This document shows, in pieces, positions 35,485 to 43,888 of a stretch of DNA of 64,000 nucleotides. Where the stretch lies: contig NZ_LJJF01000001.1 in NCBI RefSeq assembly GCF_001625365.1, positions 806,001 through 870,000 of the forward strand, in the 5' to 3' direction. The DNA is from Streptomyces sp. MJM8645. Lineage in GTDB: Bacteria > Actinomycetota > Actinomycetes > Streptomycetales > Streptomycetaceae. The number at the start of each line of letters is the position of its first letter. The first letter of the stretch is position 1. The notes beneath the pieces were generated by a model. That model was given only the letters and a program-made list of their open reading frames with translations. It searched no databases and had not been told where the DNA came from. The position numbers and the translations under genes were made by a program.

Positions 35485-35505
35485 CCGGCGCCCCCGTTCG
35501 GCCGG

Positions 35506-35530
35506 GGCCGAGGCGATCACCGCCTCGGCC
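35506..35530. terminator. Terminator between importer operon and lectin gene
   Basis: A 10-bp stem (35506-35515 with 35521-35530) with a 5-base loop between convergent genes. Confidence 0.7.
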
Positions 35531-35551
35531 TCGGCCACGCCGGGCCCCTGA

Positions 35552-36124
35552 CTAGATGTTGGGGTTGACCGGGCGGTCGCTGTCGGAGTGGGCCCAGCCG
35601 AACTCCTGGGTCTGCCCCATGCTCGCGTTCCGCCCCAGCGTCCAGAGTCCGTAGGAGGACCGCGGGCCCTGGTTGCCGACGTAGGTCAGGCAGGCACCGA
35701 CGGCGTTGCACACGCCGCGGTCGGTGTCGAACGTCCAACGCTGCTTCGGGTCACCCCCGTTGCACCCCACCGCCGTGGCGCCCGGGCTGTCGGACGGGCC
35801 GCTCGGGACGTGGCCCGACAGACAGCGGCCGTCGTTGGTGCTGTGGATGAGGCCGTCCGGCGAGACGAACCAGAACTGGTTCCAGGAGCCGTCGCACGGG
35901 CGCAGGACGACCGGCCGCCCGTCGCCGTTGGTCTGCCGGTACTCGTCCATGCAGTAGTAGGTGCCGTTGGGGCCGCCGCTGGCCGGGCGGGCGAGCGCCA
36001 CGAGGGAACCGTAGGCGTAGGGCTGCGGATTGACGGGGTCGGCCTGCGCGGCGGCGACGGGCAACGAGACGCTCAGACCGATCGCGAGTGCCAGGACTGA
36101 GACGATCTTTCGGGCGGACTTCAT
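35552..36124 (-). CDS. Secreted ricin-B-type lectin-like protein
   Basis: A protein of 190 aa from ATG 36124 (GGAGG upstream), with signal peptide MKSARKIVSVLALAIGLSVSLPVAAAQA. The mature part has beta-trefoil features: CMDEY, CDGSWNQFWFVSPDGLIHSTNDGRCLSG, QRWTFDTDRGVCN and CLTYVG, with QxW-like motifs. It has no catalytic domain. An alternative ATG at 36250 with a good SD (GAGGTG) would add 42 residues ahead of the signal peptide. It probably binds extracellular carbohydrate. Confidence 0.75.
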   Translation of the reverse strand: MKSARKIVSVLALAIGLSVSLPVAAAQADPVNPQPYAYGSLVALARPASGGPNGTYYCMDEYRQTNGDGRPVVLRPCDGSWNQFWFVSPDGLIHSTNDGRCLSGHVPSGPSDSPGATAVGCNGGDPKQRWTFDTDRGVCNAVGACLTYVGNQGPRSSYGLWTLGRNASMGQTQEFGWAHSDSDRPVNPNI

Positions 36125-36342
36125 GAGGTCCGACACCTCCCTCTCTGACGGTGTGTCACTGCGGAATGCGGCCATCCTGGCAGCGGAGTTGAGGGCCTGG
36201 GCAGCTTTCCGAACGATCCCGAACAAACGGGAGTGTATGGATTTCGCCATTTGATTCACCTCAGTTGACAGGAACCCCCGGCGCGAAGAGGCTGTTCACG
36301 CAGGCTCGGCAGGGGGAGGACAGAGCTTTGACCTGGTCACCT

Positions 36343-36684
36343 ATGCGCACCACAGCGGCCCGGTGCACCTGCCGGGCAGCCGAGGCCAACTCCGCTGTGA
36401 CGCCAGCCAGTTCGCACTCCCTGGACGCACTCGCCGAGTCCCTCGCCCTGCTCCGGCAGGAGGCCGGCAGCCCCTCCTACTCGACCATCGTCCGGCGGAT
36501 CAGCTCCGTCCGGGCAGCCCGCGGCGTCCCGGCCGGGGAACGCACACCCGGGCGGATCACCGTCTACGACTGCTTCCGCAGCGGACGCCAACGCCTGGAC
36601 GTCGAACTGCTCTCCGACATCGTCCAGGCCCTCGGCGCGGACCCGGACCCCTGGCGCCGCGCCTACCGCGCCGCCTCCCGCTGA
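36343..36684 (+). CDS. Small XRE-like N-terminal-domain protein
   Basis: About 113 aa; the start is uncertain, as no good SD is seen. The core LDALAESLALLRQEAGSPSYSTIVRRISSVRAARG, then RITVYDCFRSGRQRLDVELLSDIVQALG, matches the N-terminal helix-turn-helix-like domain that heads many large Streptomyces regulators. Here the protein stops straight after it, so it is a stand-alone short form or a remnant of a larger gene. Confidence 0.6.
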   Translation: MRTTAARCTCRAAEANSAVTPASSHSLDALAESLALLRQEAGSPSYSTIVRRISSVRAARGVPAGERTPGRITVYDCFRSGRQRLDVELLSDIVQALGADPDPWRRAYRAASR

Positions 36685-36691
36685 TCGTCGG

Positions 36692-37450
36692 CTATCCGCG
36701 GCCCGAACCCGGAGCGGCCGGGCCGGCCGGGGCCGCCTCCGGCTTCGTGTGGAGGATCTCGCGGGCCTGCTCCGCCGCGCGGACGATGCTCTCGGAGACG
36801 AAGTCGACGAAGCGGGCGATGTTCTCCAGGCGGGTGGCGGCCGGGGTCTGCGGGCCGAGGACGCCGACGCCCTGCCGCGCGACCTCGACGAGGTGGGCGG
36901 TGGCGCGGGCGCTGGCCATCATCGACTGGTACCAGACGTCGTCGTCGACGACGTAGCGCTCGCGGCGGCGCTCGTCGCGCTCCCGGCGGACGAGGCCCTG
37001 GCCGTCGAGGAACGCGATCGCCTTGGAGATGGACGGCGGGCTGACCTGGAGGTGCCGGGCCAGCTCGGACGCGGTGAGGCTGCCGCTGTCGGTGAGGGTG
37101 AGGCAGGCCAGCACCCGGGCCGTCATCTTGGGCATGCCGGAGGCCATCAGGACGGTGGTGTAGGTCTCCTGGTACTCGCGCACGGCCTCGGCGTCGCGCC
37201 CGTGGGCCTGCGGGGGCGCCTCCGACCCCCGGGGCGCGGCCGGCCTGCGCCGTTGGGCGCGGCGGCGTTCGGTGGCGCGATGGGCCAGGTCGGCGCGGTA
37301 GGCGGCGGGGCCGCCGTTGCGCATCACCTCGCGCGTGACCGTCGAGGTGGGGCGGTCGAGCCGCCTGGCGATCTCCGCGTAGGCGAGGCCGTCGGCCATC
37401 CCCAGCGCGATCTGCTGGCGTTCCTGCTGAGTGAGCCTGCCTCCCGGCAC
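36692..37450 (-). CDS. Regulator with IS30-type HTH fused to MarR-type HTH
   Basis: A protein of 252 aa from GTG 37450 (AAGGGAGAA upstream). Residues 5-50 (LTQQERQQIALGMADGLAYAEIARRLDRPTSTVTREV) match the helix-turn-helix of IS30 transposases. After a basic linker comes a MarR-like winged helix (SGSLTASELARHLQVSPPSISKAIAFLDGQGLVRRE, about 120-160) and a helical C-terminal part. There is no transposase catalytic domain, so it is a regulator with two DNA-binding domains. It is divergent from an alpha/beta hydrolase gene, its likely target. Confidence 0.8.
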   Translation of the reverse strand: MPGGRLTQQERQQIALGMADGLAYAEIARRLDRPTSTVTREVMRNGGPAAYRADLAHRATERRRAQRRRPAAPRGSEAPPQAHGRDAEAVREYQETYTTVLMASGMPKMTARVLACLTLTDSGSLTASELARHLQVSPPSISKAIAFLDGQGLVRRERDERRRERYVVDDDVWYQSMMASARATAHLVEVARQGVGVLGPQTPAATRLENIARFVDFVSESIVRAAEQAREILHTKPEAAPAGPAAPGSGRG

Positions 37451-37511
37451 CGCGATTCTCCCTTCACGCTTCCCTGAATGCCCTCACCATAGCGTTCACC
37501 CTCATTCCAGT

Positions 37512-37634
37512 GCAACGAAGACGGCGGCTGACGTTGCGTTAAATTCAAAGCCACTGCAACGATAATTGCGCTTTCACCTGCATCGATACCGATTTCAAGC
37601 AACGAACTTGTTGCCACTAGCCGTGAAGGCAACG
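37512..37634. promoter_or_regulatory. Cluster of GCAACG/CGTTGC elements in divergent promoter
   Basis: GCAACG or its complement occurs at 37512, 37532, 37556, 37599 and 37629, plus GTTGC at 37610, in a stretch of noticeably lower GC than the genes. These are candidate binding sites for the two-HTH regulator encoded at its left. Confidence 0.5.
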
Positions 37635-37704
37635 TAGCGTTTCCATCATCAGAAACAACGAGCCGCAGCAGCCCGCCACCCCCGCACCCGGAAGAAGGCA
37701 CCCC

Positions 37705-38508
37705 ATGACCATCAAGCAGCCCGTCTGGACCGGCATGGTCTCCGTCGACGACACCGCCCTGGCCGTGACCGACACCGGCGGGCCCGGCCGTCCCGTGGTC
37801 TACCTCAACGGCTCCTACGCCGACCAGTCGCACTGGCGGCGCGTCATCGCCGACCTCGGCGACGGCTACCGGCACATCACCTTCGACGAGCGCGCCCGCG
37901 GCAAGTCGAAGCGCTCGGCGGACTACTCGTTCGAAGCGTGCCTGCGCGACGTCGACGCCGTCCTCACCGCGAGGGGCGTGGACCGGCCGATCCTGGTGGG
38001 CTGGTCCTACGGCGCGATGCTCGCGGTGCACTGGGCCGCCCGGCACCCGGACCGCGTCCTCGGGGCGGTGTCCGTGGACGGCGCGTTCCCGCACGAGTGG
38101 CTCGACGACGCCACCCGGGAGCAGGTCCGCAAGCTGTTCCGCCGGCTCAGCCCGCTGTTCCCGATCGCCCGCCGACTCGGCATGGCCGCGCGGATGAGCG
38201 CCGAGCAGCACGCCGAGATCAATCTTGAGATCAACGAGCTCTGCGCGCCCGCCGCCCTCGACCCGGTCTTCGACCAGGTGACCGTACCGGTCCGGTACGT
38301 GGTCGCCACGGGCGGCAACCTGGGCGGCGAAGCGAAGCTGATGGAACAGATCCGCACCAACCTCGACCCGGTGCTCGCCCGCAACCCGAACATCCGGGTC
38401 AGCACGAAGGTCGCGAGCAACCACTCCAAGATCCTGCGCAAGGACTTCCACGCCATCGCCGACGCCGTCCGCGACCTCGCCGCCACCCCCGCGAGCGTGG
38501 CCGGCTGA
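37705..38508 (+). CDS. Alpha/beta hydrolase
   Basis: A protein of 267 aa with GAAGAAGG before the ATG. Features are the oxyanion-hole region VVYLNGSYADQSHW, the nucleophile elbow GWSYGAML (Ser about residue 101) and a C-terminal SNHSKI segment that may carry the catalytic His. Its first 15 residues (TIKQPVWTGMVSVDDTALAV) are typical of small-molecule hydrolases of this fold. It is divergently paired with the IS30-HTH/MarR regulator. Confidence 0.85.
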   Translation: MTIKQPVWTGMVSVDDTALAVTDTGGPGRPVVYLNGSYADQSHWRRVIADLGDGYRHITFDERARGKSKRSADYSFEACLRDVDAVLTARGVDRPILVGWSYGAMLAVHWAARHPDRVLGAVSVDGAFPHEWLDDATREQVRKLFRRLSPLFPIARRLGMAARMSAEQHAEINLEINELCAPAALDPVFDQVTVPVRYVVATGGNLGGEAKLMEQIRTNLDPVLARNPNIRVSTKVASNHSKILRKDFHAIADAVRDLAATPASVAG

Positions 38509-38760
38509 GCCCCGCACCGACCCGAACCGGCCCTGCGGGGTCACCGCGAAGCGCTCGCACGACGGGCGGCCGTTCGGGCGAACTTCCCTCGGAATTACCG
38601 CGTTCGGGTGACGCGCGGCCGGCCTCGCCCGCCGGGGCCGTTAGCGTGACTGACCGTCATCGGCCGTCCGGTCGGGCGGAGCTGCGCGCAGCTCGGGGGT
38701 CGGGGGAAGCCGGGGGCGGAGGCCTTCGCCGGATTCCCCACGCGCCTCCACGCGCCGCCC

Positions 38761-38810
38761 GCTGTCCGCTGTCCGCTGTCCGCTGTCCGCTGTCCGCTGT
38801 CCGCTGTCCG
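38761..38810 (+). repeat. Heptanucleotide tandem repeat (GCTGTCC)7
   Basis: Seven perfect copies of GCTGTCC lie 47 bases upstream of the methyltransferase ATG. The unit is not a multiple of three and is noncoding. Copy-number change would alter promoter spacing. Confidence 0.95.
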
Positions 38811-38856
38811 GGGACGATCCCGACACCGTGCTTCACCAGCTGGGAGGTTCTCCGCC

Positions 38857-39594
38857 ATGCCCGTGTCGAGTCGGTACCTGAACGCCTGGGAGGGCTTCTG
38901 GCGCGACGCACCGGCGGAGGCCGGCGCGGTGATCTGGGACGCGGAGCCTGCGCTCACCGCGAGCGTGCACCTCGCGCTGTTCGACCCCTACCTCGTCGAC
39001 CCGGCGCTGCCCGTCGTCGACGTCGGCTGCGGCAACGGCACCCAGACCCGCTTCCTCGCCGAACGCTTCGGCCGCGCCCTCGGGGTCGACCTGTCCACCG
39101 CCGCCGTGGAGCTCGCCCGCACCCAGCATCCGGACGGGCGGGCCGAGTTCGCCCGGCTCGACGCCACCGACCGGCAGGGCGTCCGGGAGCTGCACGCCCG
39201 GCTCGGCGATGCCAACGTGTACGTACGCGCCCTGATCCACCAGTGCGAACCGGCCGACCGCCAGCCGGTCGCCGACGCCATCGCCGCCCTGGTCGGGGAT
39301 CGCGGCCGGGCGTTCGTCGTCGAGCTGTCCGCGTCGGCGAAGGCCGTCCTGGCCGGCCTCGCCCAGAGCCCGCAGGGCCCTCCCCCGAAGCTGCGCCCCG
39401 TCTTCGAGCACGGCCTCGCCCCCGCCGAGGTCGTCGACTCGGCCTTCGGCGAACTGTTTCGCACCGCCGGGCTCACCGTCCTCGCCTCCGGCGAACTGCC
39501 TTTGTTCCTCACCGAGTTCGCGCCCGACGGCAGCCGGATCGACCTCCCGTCCCACTGGCTGGTGGTGGGCGCGGCCGGCACACCGCAGAGGTGA
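38857..39594 (+). CDS. Class I SAM-dependent methyltransferase
   Basis: A protein of 245 aa with GGGAGG before the ATG. Motif I VVDVGCGNGTQTRFLAERF (about 51-70), GVDLSTAAVELAR as motif II and ARLDATDR as motif III identify it. The substrate cannot be predicted. It has its own terminator and an SSR-bearing promoter, so it is a monocistronic unit. Confidence 0.85.
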   Translation: MPVSSRYLNAWEGFWRDAPAEAGAVIWDAEPALTASVHLALFDPYLVDPALPVVDVGCGNGTQTRFLAERFGRALGVDLSTAAVELARTQHPDGRAEFARLDATDRQGVRELHARLGDANVYVRALIHQCEPADRQPVADAIAALVGDRGRAFVVELSASAKAVLAGLAQSPQGPPPKLRPVFEHGLAPAEVVDSAFGELFRTAGLTVLASGELPLFLTEFAPDGSRIDLPSHWLVVGAAGTPQR

Positions 39595-39596
39595 CC

Positions 39597-39633
39597 CGGT
39601 GGGGGCGGCCGCCGGAACCGACCGCCCCCACCG
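39597..39633 (+). terminator. Terminator after methyltransferase gene
   Basis: A 12-bp stem (39597-39608 with 39622-39633) directly after the stop codon, extended by an outer GGTGAC/GTCACC pairing. Confidence 0.75.
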
Positions 39634-39727
39634 CGTCACCCCCGGGTCAGCCGGGCTCCGCGGCCCCCGCCGGCCCGACCTGGGGGTGCGTCAGTTCCGT
39701 GGCGGGGCGGTCTGCCAGACTCCGGGA

Positions 39728-39793
39728 ATGAGACGTCAACGGATCCTGGACCAGTTCATAGCTCGGGGGCCTGCCCGGGGGCAGGCGGGATGA
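39728..39793 (+). CDS. Possible 21-aa leader ORF before ABC exporter
   Basis: Encodes 21 residues beginning MRRQRILDQF; its TGA overlaps the exporter ATG (ATGA). A perfect 8-bp hairpin (39769-39776 with 39779-39786) lies inside its end and covers the only SD-like sequence of the exporter gene. Confidence 0.35.
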   Translation: MRRQRILDQFIARGPARGQAG

Positions 39794-41577
39794 CCGGCGA
39801 CGGACCGGACCTGCCCGGGGGTGCGCGCCGGGTCCCCTACCGTGATCCCGGGCTGCCGGACCACCGGAGTCCGCTGCGCTTCCTCTGGTGGCTGGTGCGC
39901 AGGCAACGCGGCCGCGTCCTGCTCGGCTCGACCTGGGGCAGCCTGTGGATGTGCGCCCTGATGCTGCCGCCCTACCTGATGTCCAGGACGATCGACGAGG
40001 GCCTCCGGGCCCGCGACAGCGGCGCGCTGGTCTTCTGGGTGTCGGCCGTCCTCGTGGTCGGCGCGCTCATCGCCGTCCTCGGGATCCTGCGGCACCGCAC
40101 CATGACCTTCGTCCGGGCGGACGCCGCGTACCGCACCGTCCAGGTCATCACCCGGCACGTCAACCGGCTGGGGACGACGCTGCCGCGCCAGGTGTCGGCC
40201 GGTGAGCTGACCCATCTCCAGGCCGGCGACATCGGCCGGATCGCGCAGACGCTGACCATCACCGGGCCCGGGGTCGGCGCGGTCATCGCCTACCTCGCCA
40301 CCGCCGTCCTGCTGGTCCGGATCTCCGTCGTGCTCGCCGCGGTGATCCTCCTCGGGGTGCCGCTGCTGGCCCTCACCGTCGGCCCGTTGCTGGGGAAGCT
40401 GCACGGCGCCGAGGGAGGCTACCGCGAGCAGCAGGGGGCGCTGACGGCCCTGGCCGGCGACCTGGTCGCCGGGCTGGGTGTGCTGAACGGCATCGGCGGC
40501 AAGCCGATGTTCGCCCGGCGCTACCGGGAGCGCTCGCAGGCCCTCGTCCCGCTCGGCTACCGGGTGGCCTCGTTCACCAGTTGGGTGCAGGCGCTCGGCG
40601 CCTGCCTGCCGGTGGTCTTCCTGGCCGTGGTGACCTGGCTCAGCGCCCGGATGGCGGCCGCCGGTTCGATCACGGTCGGTGAACTGGTCTCCGTCTACGG
40701 CTACGTGGCGGCCCTGCTGGTGCCGGTCTCCGCCTTCGTCGAGGGCGCGGACGACCTGCCGCGCGGGCTGGTCTCCGCCCGCCGGGTCATCGACATCCTG
40801 GCGCTGCGGCCGGATTCGACGCGCAGCCGGACACTGACGACCCCGCCGGAGGCCCCGGCGGGGCTGAGCGATCCCGACTCCGGCCTGCTGCTGCGGCCCG
40901 GGCGGCTCACCGCGCTGGCCGCCGCCCGGCCCGAGGAGGCCCGGACCGTCGTCGAGCGGCTGGGCGGCTACACCGACTCGGACGCCACCTGGGGCGACAC
41001 CAGGCTCTCCGACTGGGTGCCCGCCGAACTACGGCGCCACATCCTGGTGTCGGACGACGACGCGTACGTGTTCGGCGGCACGCTCCGCTCCGCGGTGTCG
41101 ATCCGCGGCGACCGCACCGAGGAGGAGCTGCGGCGCGCCCTGCACGCCGCCGCGGCCGAGGACATCGTCGACGCCCTGCCGGGCGGCCTGGACGCGCCGC
41201 TCGACGACCGCGCCGGCAACGTCTCGGGCGGGCAGCGCCAGCGGCTGCGACTGGCCCGCGCGCTGCTGGCCGATCCCGAGGTGCTGCTGCTGGTCGAGCC
41301 CACCTCGGCGCTGGACGCGCTCACCGAGGCGGCCGTGGCGGCCCGGATCGGCGCCGTGCGCGGCGGCCGGACCACCCTGGTCGTCAGCACCTCCCCCCTG
41401 GTGCTCGGCCGCGCCGACGAGGTGGTCCACCTGGTGGACGGCAAGGTCCGGGCCACCGGCACCCACGGCGAGCTGCTCGCCCGCGACCCCGGCTACGCGG
41501 CGCTGGTGTTCCGCGGCGGCAGCGACGACCACCCGGCGAGCGCCCCTGCGGACGCCGAGGAAGGCATGGTCCGATGA
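39790..41577 (+). CDS. ABC exporter half-transporter with degenerate Walker A
   Basis: A protein of 595 aa. The N-terminal six-helix domain runs to about residue 320, the nucleotide-binding domain follows. Walker A is absent: the segment LTALAAARPEEARTVVERL stands where GxxGxGKST is expected. The Q-loop region has SDDDAYVFGGTL, the signature VSGGQRQRLRLARAL is canonical, and Walker B reads VLLLVEPTSALD, with Val for Asp. The usual H-loop His is replaced (STSPL). It cannot hydrolyse ATP alone. It is translationally coupled to the next gene, whose defects are complementary, so the two form an asymmetric heterodimer. Confidence 0.9.
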   Translation: MTGDGPDLPGGARRVPYRDPGLPDHRSPLRFLWWLVRRQRGRVLLGSTWGSLWMCALMLPPYLMSRTIDEGLRARDSGALVFWVSAVLVVGALIAVLGILRHRTMTFVRADAAYRTVQVITRHVNRLGTTLPRQVSAGELTHLQAGDIGRIAQTLTITGPGVGAVIAYLATAVLLVRISVVLAAVILLGVPLLALTVGPLLGKLHGAEGGYREQQGALTALAGDLVAGLGVLNGIGGKPMFARRYRERSQALVPLGYRVASFTSWVQALGACLPVVFLAVVTWLSARMAAAGSITVGELVSVYGYVAALLVPVSAFVEGADDLPRGLVSARRVIDILALRPDSTRSRTLTTPPEAPAGLSDPDSGLLLRPGRLTALAAARPEEARTVVERLGGYTDSDATWGDTRLSDWVPAELRRHILVSDDDAYVFGGTLRSAVSIRGDRTEEELRRALHAAAAEDIVDALPGGLDAPLDDRAGNVSGGQRQRLRLARALLADPEVLLLVEPTSALDALTEAAVAARIGAVRGGRTTLVVSTSPLVLGRADEVVHLVDGKVRATGTHGELLARDPGYAALVFRGGSDDHPASAPADAEEGMVR

Positions 41578-43343
41578 GCAACCCTGACACCCCCGACGCC
41601 CCCCGCCGCCTCCCGGTCGCCGACACCGCGACGGTGCGCCGGGCCAGTTGGCGCCTGCTGGCGGACGACGGCCGGGCGATGGGCGCGATCGTCGCCCTCA
41701 CCTGCCTCGCCGCCCTCGCGGGCGTCGCCGGGCCGTGGCTGCTGGGCCGCATCGTCACCCGGGTCGAGAACGGCGAGCTGACGGTCGGCCAGGTGGACGG
41801 CTTCGCCGCGGCGGTCCTGGGGTTCGCCCTCGCCCAGCTGGTGCTCACCCGCTACGCCCGCTACCTCTCCCACCGGTTCGGCGAACGCGCCCTGGCCCGG
41901 CTCCGCGAGGAGGTCGTCGACCGGACGCTCGCACTGCCCGGGCGGTACGCGGAACGGGTCGGCGCCGGCGACCTGGTGACCCGCTCCTCGCTGGACGTGG
42001 GCACCGTGGCCGCCACCCTGCGCAACGCGGCCCCGGACGTCTTCATCGCCGTCGTCCAGGTGCTGGTCATCCTCACCGCGACCTTCCTGCTCGACCCGCT
42101 GATCGGGCTCTGCGCCCTGGTGGGCCTGCCGATCGTCTGGGCGGTGAGCCGCTGGTACCTGTCCCGGGCCCGGGAGGCCTACCTCGCCGAGGGGGCCGCG
42201 GCGGGCGGGGTCACCGAGGTCCTCAACTCCACGGCCCACGGCGCCCGGACCATCGAGGCGTACGGGGTCGGGGCGCGCCAGGACGGCGTGGTCGACCGGG
42301 CCGTCGACACCGCCTACCGGGCCGGGGTGCGCACTCTCTTCCTGCGGACCGTGCTGTTCCCGGTCACCGAGTTCGCGCACGCGCTGCCGATGGCGCTCGT
42401 CCTGCTGGTGGGCGGCCTCGGCCACCTCCACGGCTCGGTGACGCTGGGCGCGGTGGTGGCGGGCGGCCTCTACATGTGGCAGCTCGTCGACCCGCTGGAC
42501 CGGGCGCTCAACTGGGTCGAGCAACTGCAGCGCAGCGGTGCGTCGTTCGCCCGCATCAAGGGCGTCGGCCTGGTGTCGCAGGAGCCGCCGGCCACCGGAC
42601 TGCGCCCCGCCGACGACCGGATCGAGGCCGTCGGCGTGCGGTACGCCTACACCGGCTCGCACGACGTGCTGACGGACGTCGACCTGGTGGTCCGGCCGGG
42701 CGAGCGGCTGGCCGTGGTCGGCCCGTCCGGCGCCGGCAAGTCGACCCTCGGCAAGCTGCTCGCCGGCGTCGACGCCCCGGACGCGGGGCGGATCCTGGTC
42801 GGCGGCGTGCCGGTCGCGGACCTCGCCGCGGCGGGCGAGCTGGGCAACCGCGTCGTGCTCATCACCCAGCAGCACCACGTGTTCATGGGGACGCTCCGGG
42901 AGAACATGACGCTGGCCGCCCCGGACGCCGAGGACGCGGCGGTGCTGGCCGCGCTCGCCCTGGTGGAGGCGGACTGGGTGCGCGACCTCCCGGACGGGCT
43001 GGACTCGCTCCTGGGCACCGGCGGGACCGAACTCGGCGCCGCGCAGACCCAGCAGCTCACCCTGGCCCGGGTGCAGCTTGCCGATCCGCACACCCTGATC
43101 CTGGACGAGGCGACGTCCCTGCTCGACCCGACCACGGCCCGGCAGGCGGAGCGGGCGATGGCGGCCGTGCGCTCCGACCGCACGGTCATCTCCATCGCCC
43201 ACCGGCTCCAGACCGCGCACGACGCGGACCGGGTCGCCGTCATGGCGGCGGGCCGCATCGTCGAGCTGGGCACCCACGACGAACTGGTCGCCGCCGGCGG
43301 GGCGTACGCGGCGCTCTGGCGGTCGTGGAGCGGGGAGTCCTGA
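41574..43343 (+). CDS. ABC exporter half-transporter with degenerate signature
   Basis: A protein of 589 aa overlapping the previous gene by ATGA. After six helices the nucleotide-binding domain shows intact Walker A GPSGAGKST (about 383), Q-loop ITQQHHVFMGTL, Walker B TLILDEATSLLD and H-loop SIAHRL. The signature is degenerate: LGAAQTQQL instead of LSGGQ. With the partner's canonical signature it would build one competent ATP site; the opposite site lacks both Walker A and signature. This is the pattern of asymmetric multidrug or lipid exporters, in an extreme form. Confidence 0.9.
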   Translation: MSNPDTPDAPRRLPVADTATVRRASWRLLADDGRAMGAIVALTCLAALAGVAGPWLLGRIVTRVENGELTVGQVDGFAAAVLGFALAQLVLTRYARYLSHRFGERALARLREEVVDRTLALPGRYAERVGAGDLVTRSSLDVGTVAATLRNAAPDVFIAVVQVLVILTATFLLDPLIGLCALVGLPIVWAVSRWYLSRAREAYLAEGAAAGGVTEVLNSTAHGARTIEAYGVGARQDGVVDRAVDTAYRAGVRTLFLRTVLFPVTEFAHALPMALVLLVGGLGHLHGSVTLGAVVAGGLYMWQLVDPLDRALNWVEQLQRSGASFARIKGVGLVSQEPPATGLRPADDRIEAVGVRYAYTGSHDVLTDVDLVVRPGERLAVVGPSGAGKSTLGKLLAGVDAPDAGRILVGGVPVADLAAAGELGNRVVLITQQHHVFMGTLRENMTLAAPDAEDAAVLAALALVEADWVRDLPDGLDSLLGTGGTELGAAQTQQLTLARVQLADPHTLILDEATSLLDPTTARQAERAMAAVRSDRTVISIAHRLQTAHDADRVAVMAAGRIVELGTHDELVAAGGAYAALWRSWSGES

Positions 43344-43382
43344 CCGGCCGCCGCTGAGAAAGCCGCCCGGGGGCGCCTGCGG

Positions 43383-43796
43383 TCAGGGGGTGTCGGTGCG
43401 CTTTTCGAGCCGGGTGCCGTGGCGCAGGGTGAGCGACATCAGGTCGCTGGGGCCGTCGAGTTCGAGGCGGTGCCAGCGGCCGCGGGGGACGACCACCGCG
43501 CTGCCGGCGGGCAGCGGCACCAGCTCGTCGGCACCGCCCCCCGCGCCGTCGCCGTCCCCGCCCGCGGGTCGGAGGTAGAGCCGCGCGCCGCCGGCGAGGC
43601 AGCACACCGCCTCGTCGGCCTCCGGGTGCATCTCCCAGTGGTCGGCGTGGACGTCGGCGTCGGTCTCCACGTGGAAGGCGCCGAGGTGCCAGATGTCCGG
43701 CGCGCCGCCGGCCATCTGCCGCTCGGCGGCGCGGACTTCGCCGTCGGGGTGGAAGTGCAGGGCCGAGGCGAACAGGTCGACGGCGGTGGGCGTCAT
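43383..43796 (-). CDS. Cupin-domain protein
   Basis: A protein of 137 aa from ATG 43796 with GGAAGGAAC in front. Motif-1-like residues HADHWEMHPEADEAVCCLAG and motif 2 PLPAGSAVVVPRGRWHRLEL give the double-stranded beta-helix with His/Glu metal ligands. Small single cupins act as isomerases, dioxygenases or binders. It is divergent from a TetR regulator across 92 bases that contain a palindrome, so it is probably that regulator's target. Confidence 0.8.
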   Translation of the reverse strand: MTPTAVDLFASALHFHPDGEVRAAERQMAGGAPDIWHLGAFHVETDADVHADHWEMHPEADEAVCCLAGGARLYLRPAGGDGDGAGGGADELVPLPAGSAVVVPRGRWHRLELDGPSDLMSLTLRHGTRLEKRTDTP

Positions 43797-43820
43797 GGCG
43801 GTGTTCCTTCCGGTCAGCAA

Positions 43821-43839
43821 TTTCTATACGCGTAAGAAA
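43821..43839. promoter_or_regulatory. Probable TetR operator
   Basis: TTTCTATACGCGTAAGAAA has TTTCT/AGAAA arms around a TACGCGTA core, in an AT-rich island between the divergent cupin and tetR genes. Confidence 0.6.
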
Positions 43840-43888
43840 ACTAACCCCACACCATCGCCGCTGTCGACCCCTGGGGAAGAATGGACCC

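Noticed and set aside
36692..37450. IS30 transposase
   Set aside because: Only the N-terminal HTH resembles IS30; the DDE catalytic domain is absent and a MarR domain follows.
38761..38810. CRISPR-like array
   Set aside because: Units of seven bases without spacers form a simple tandem repeat.
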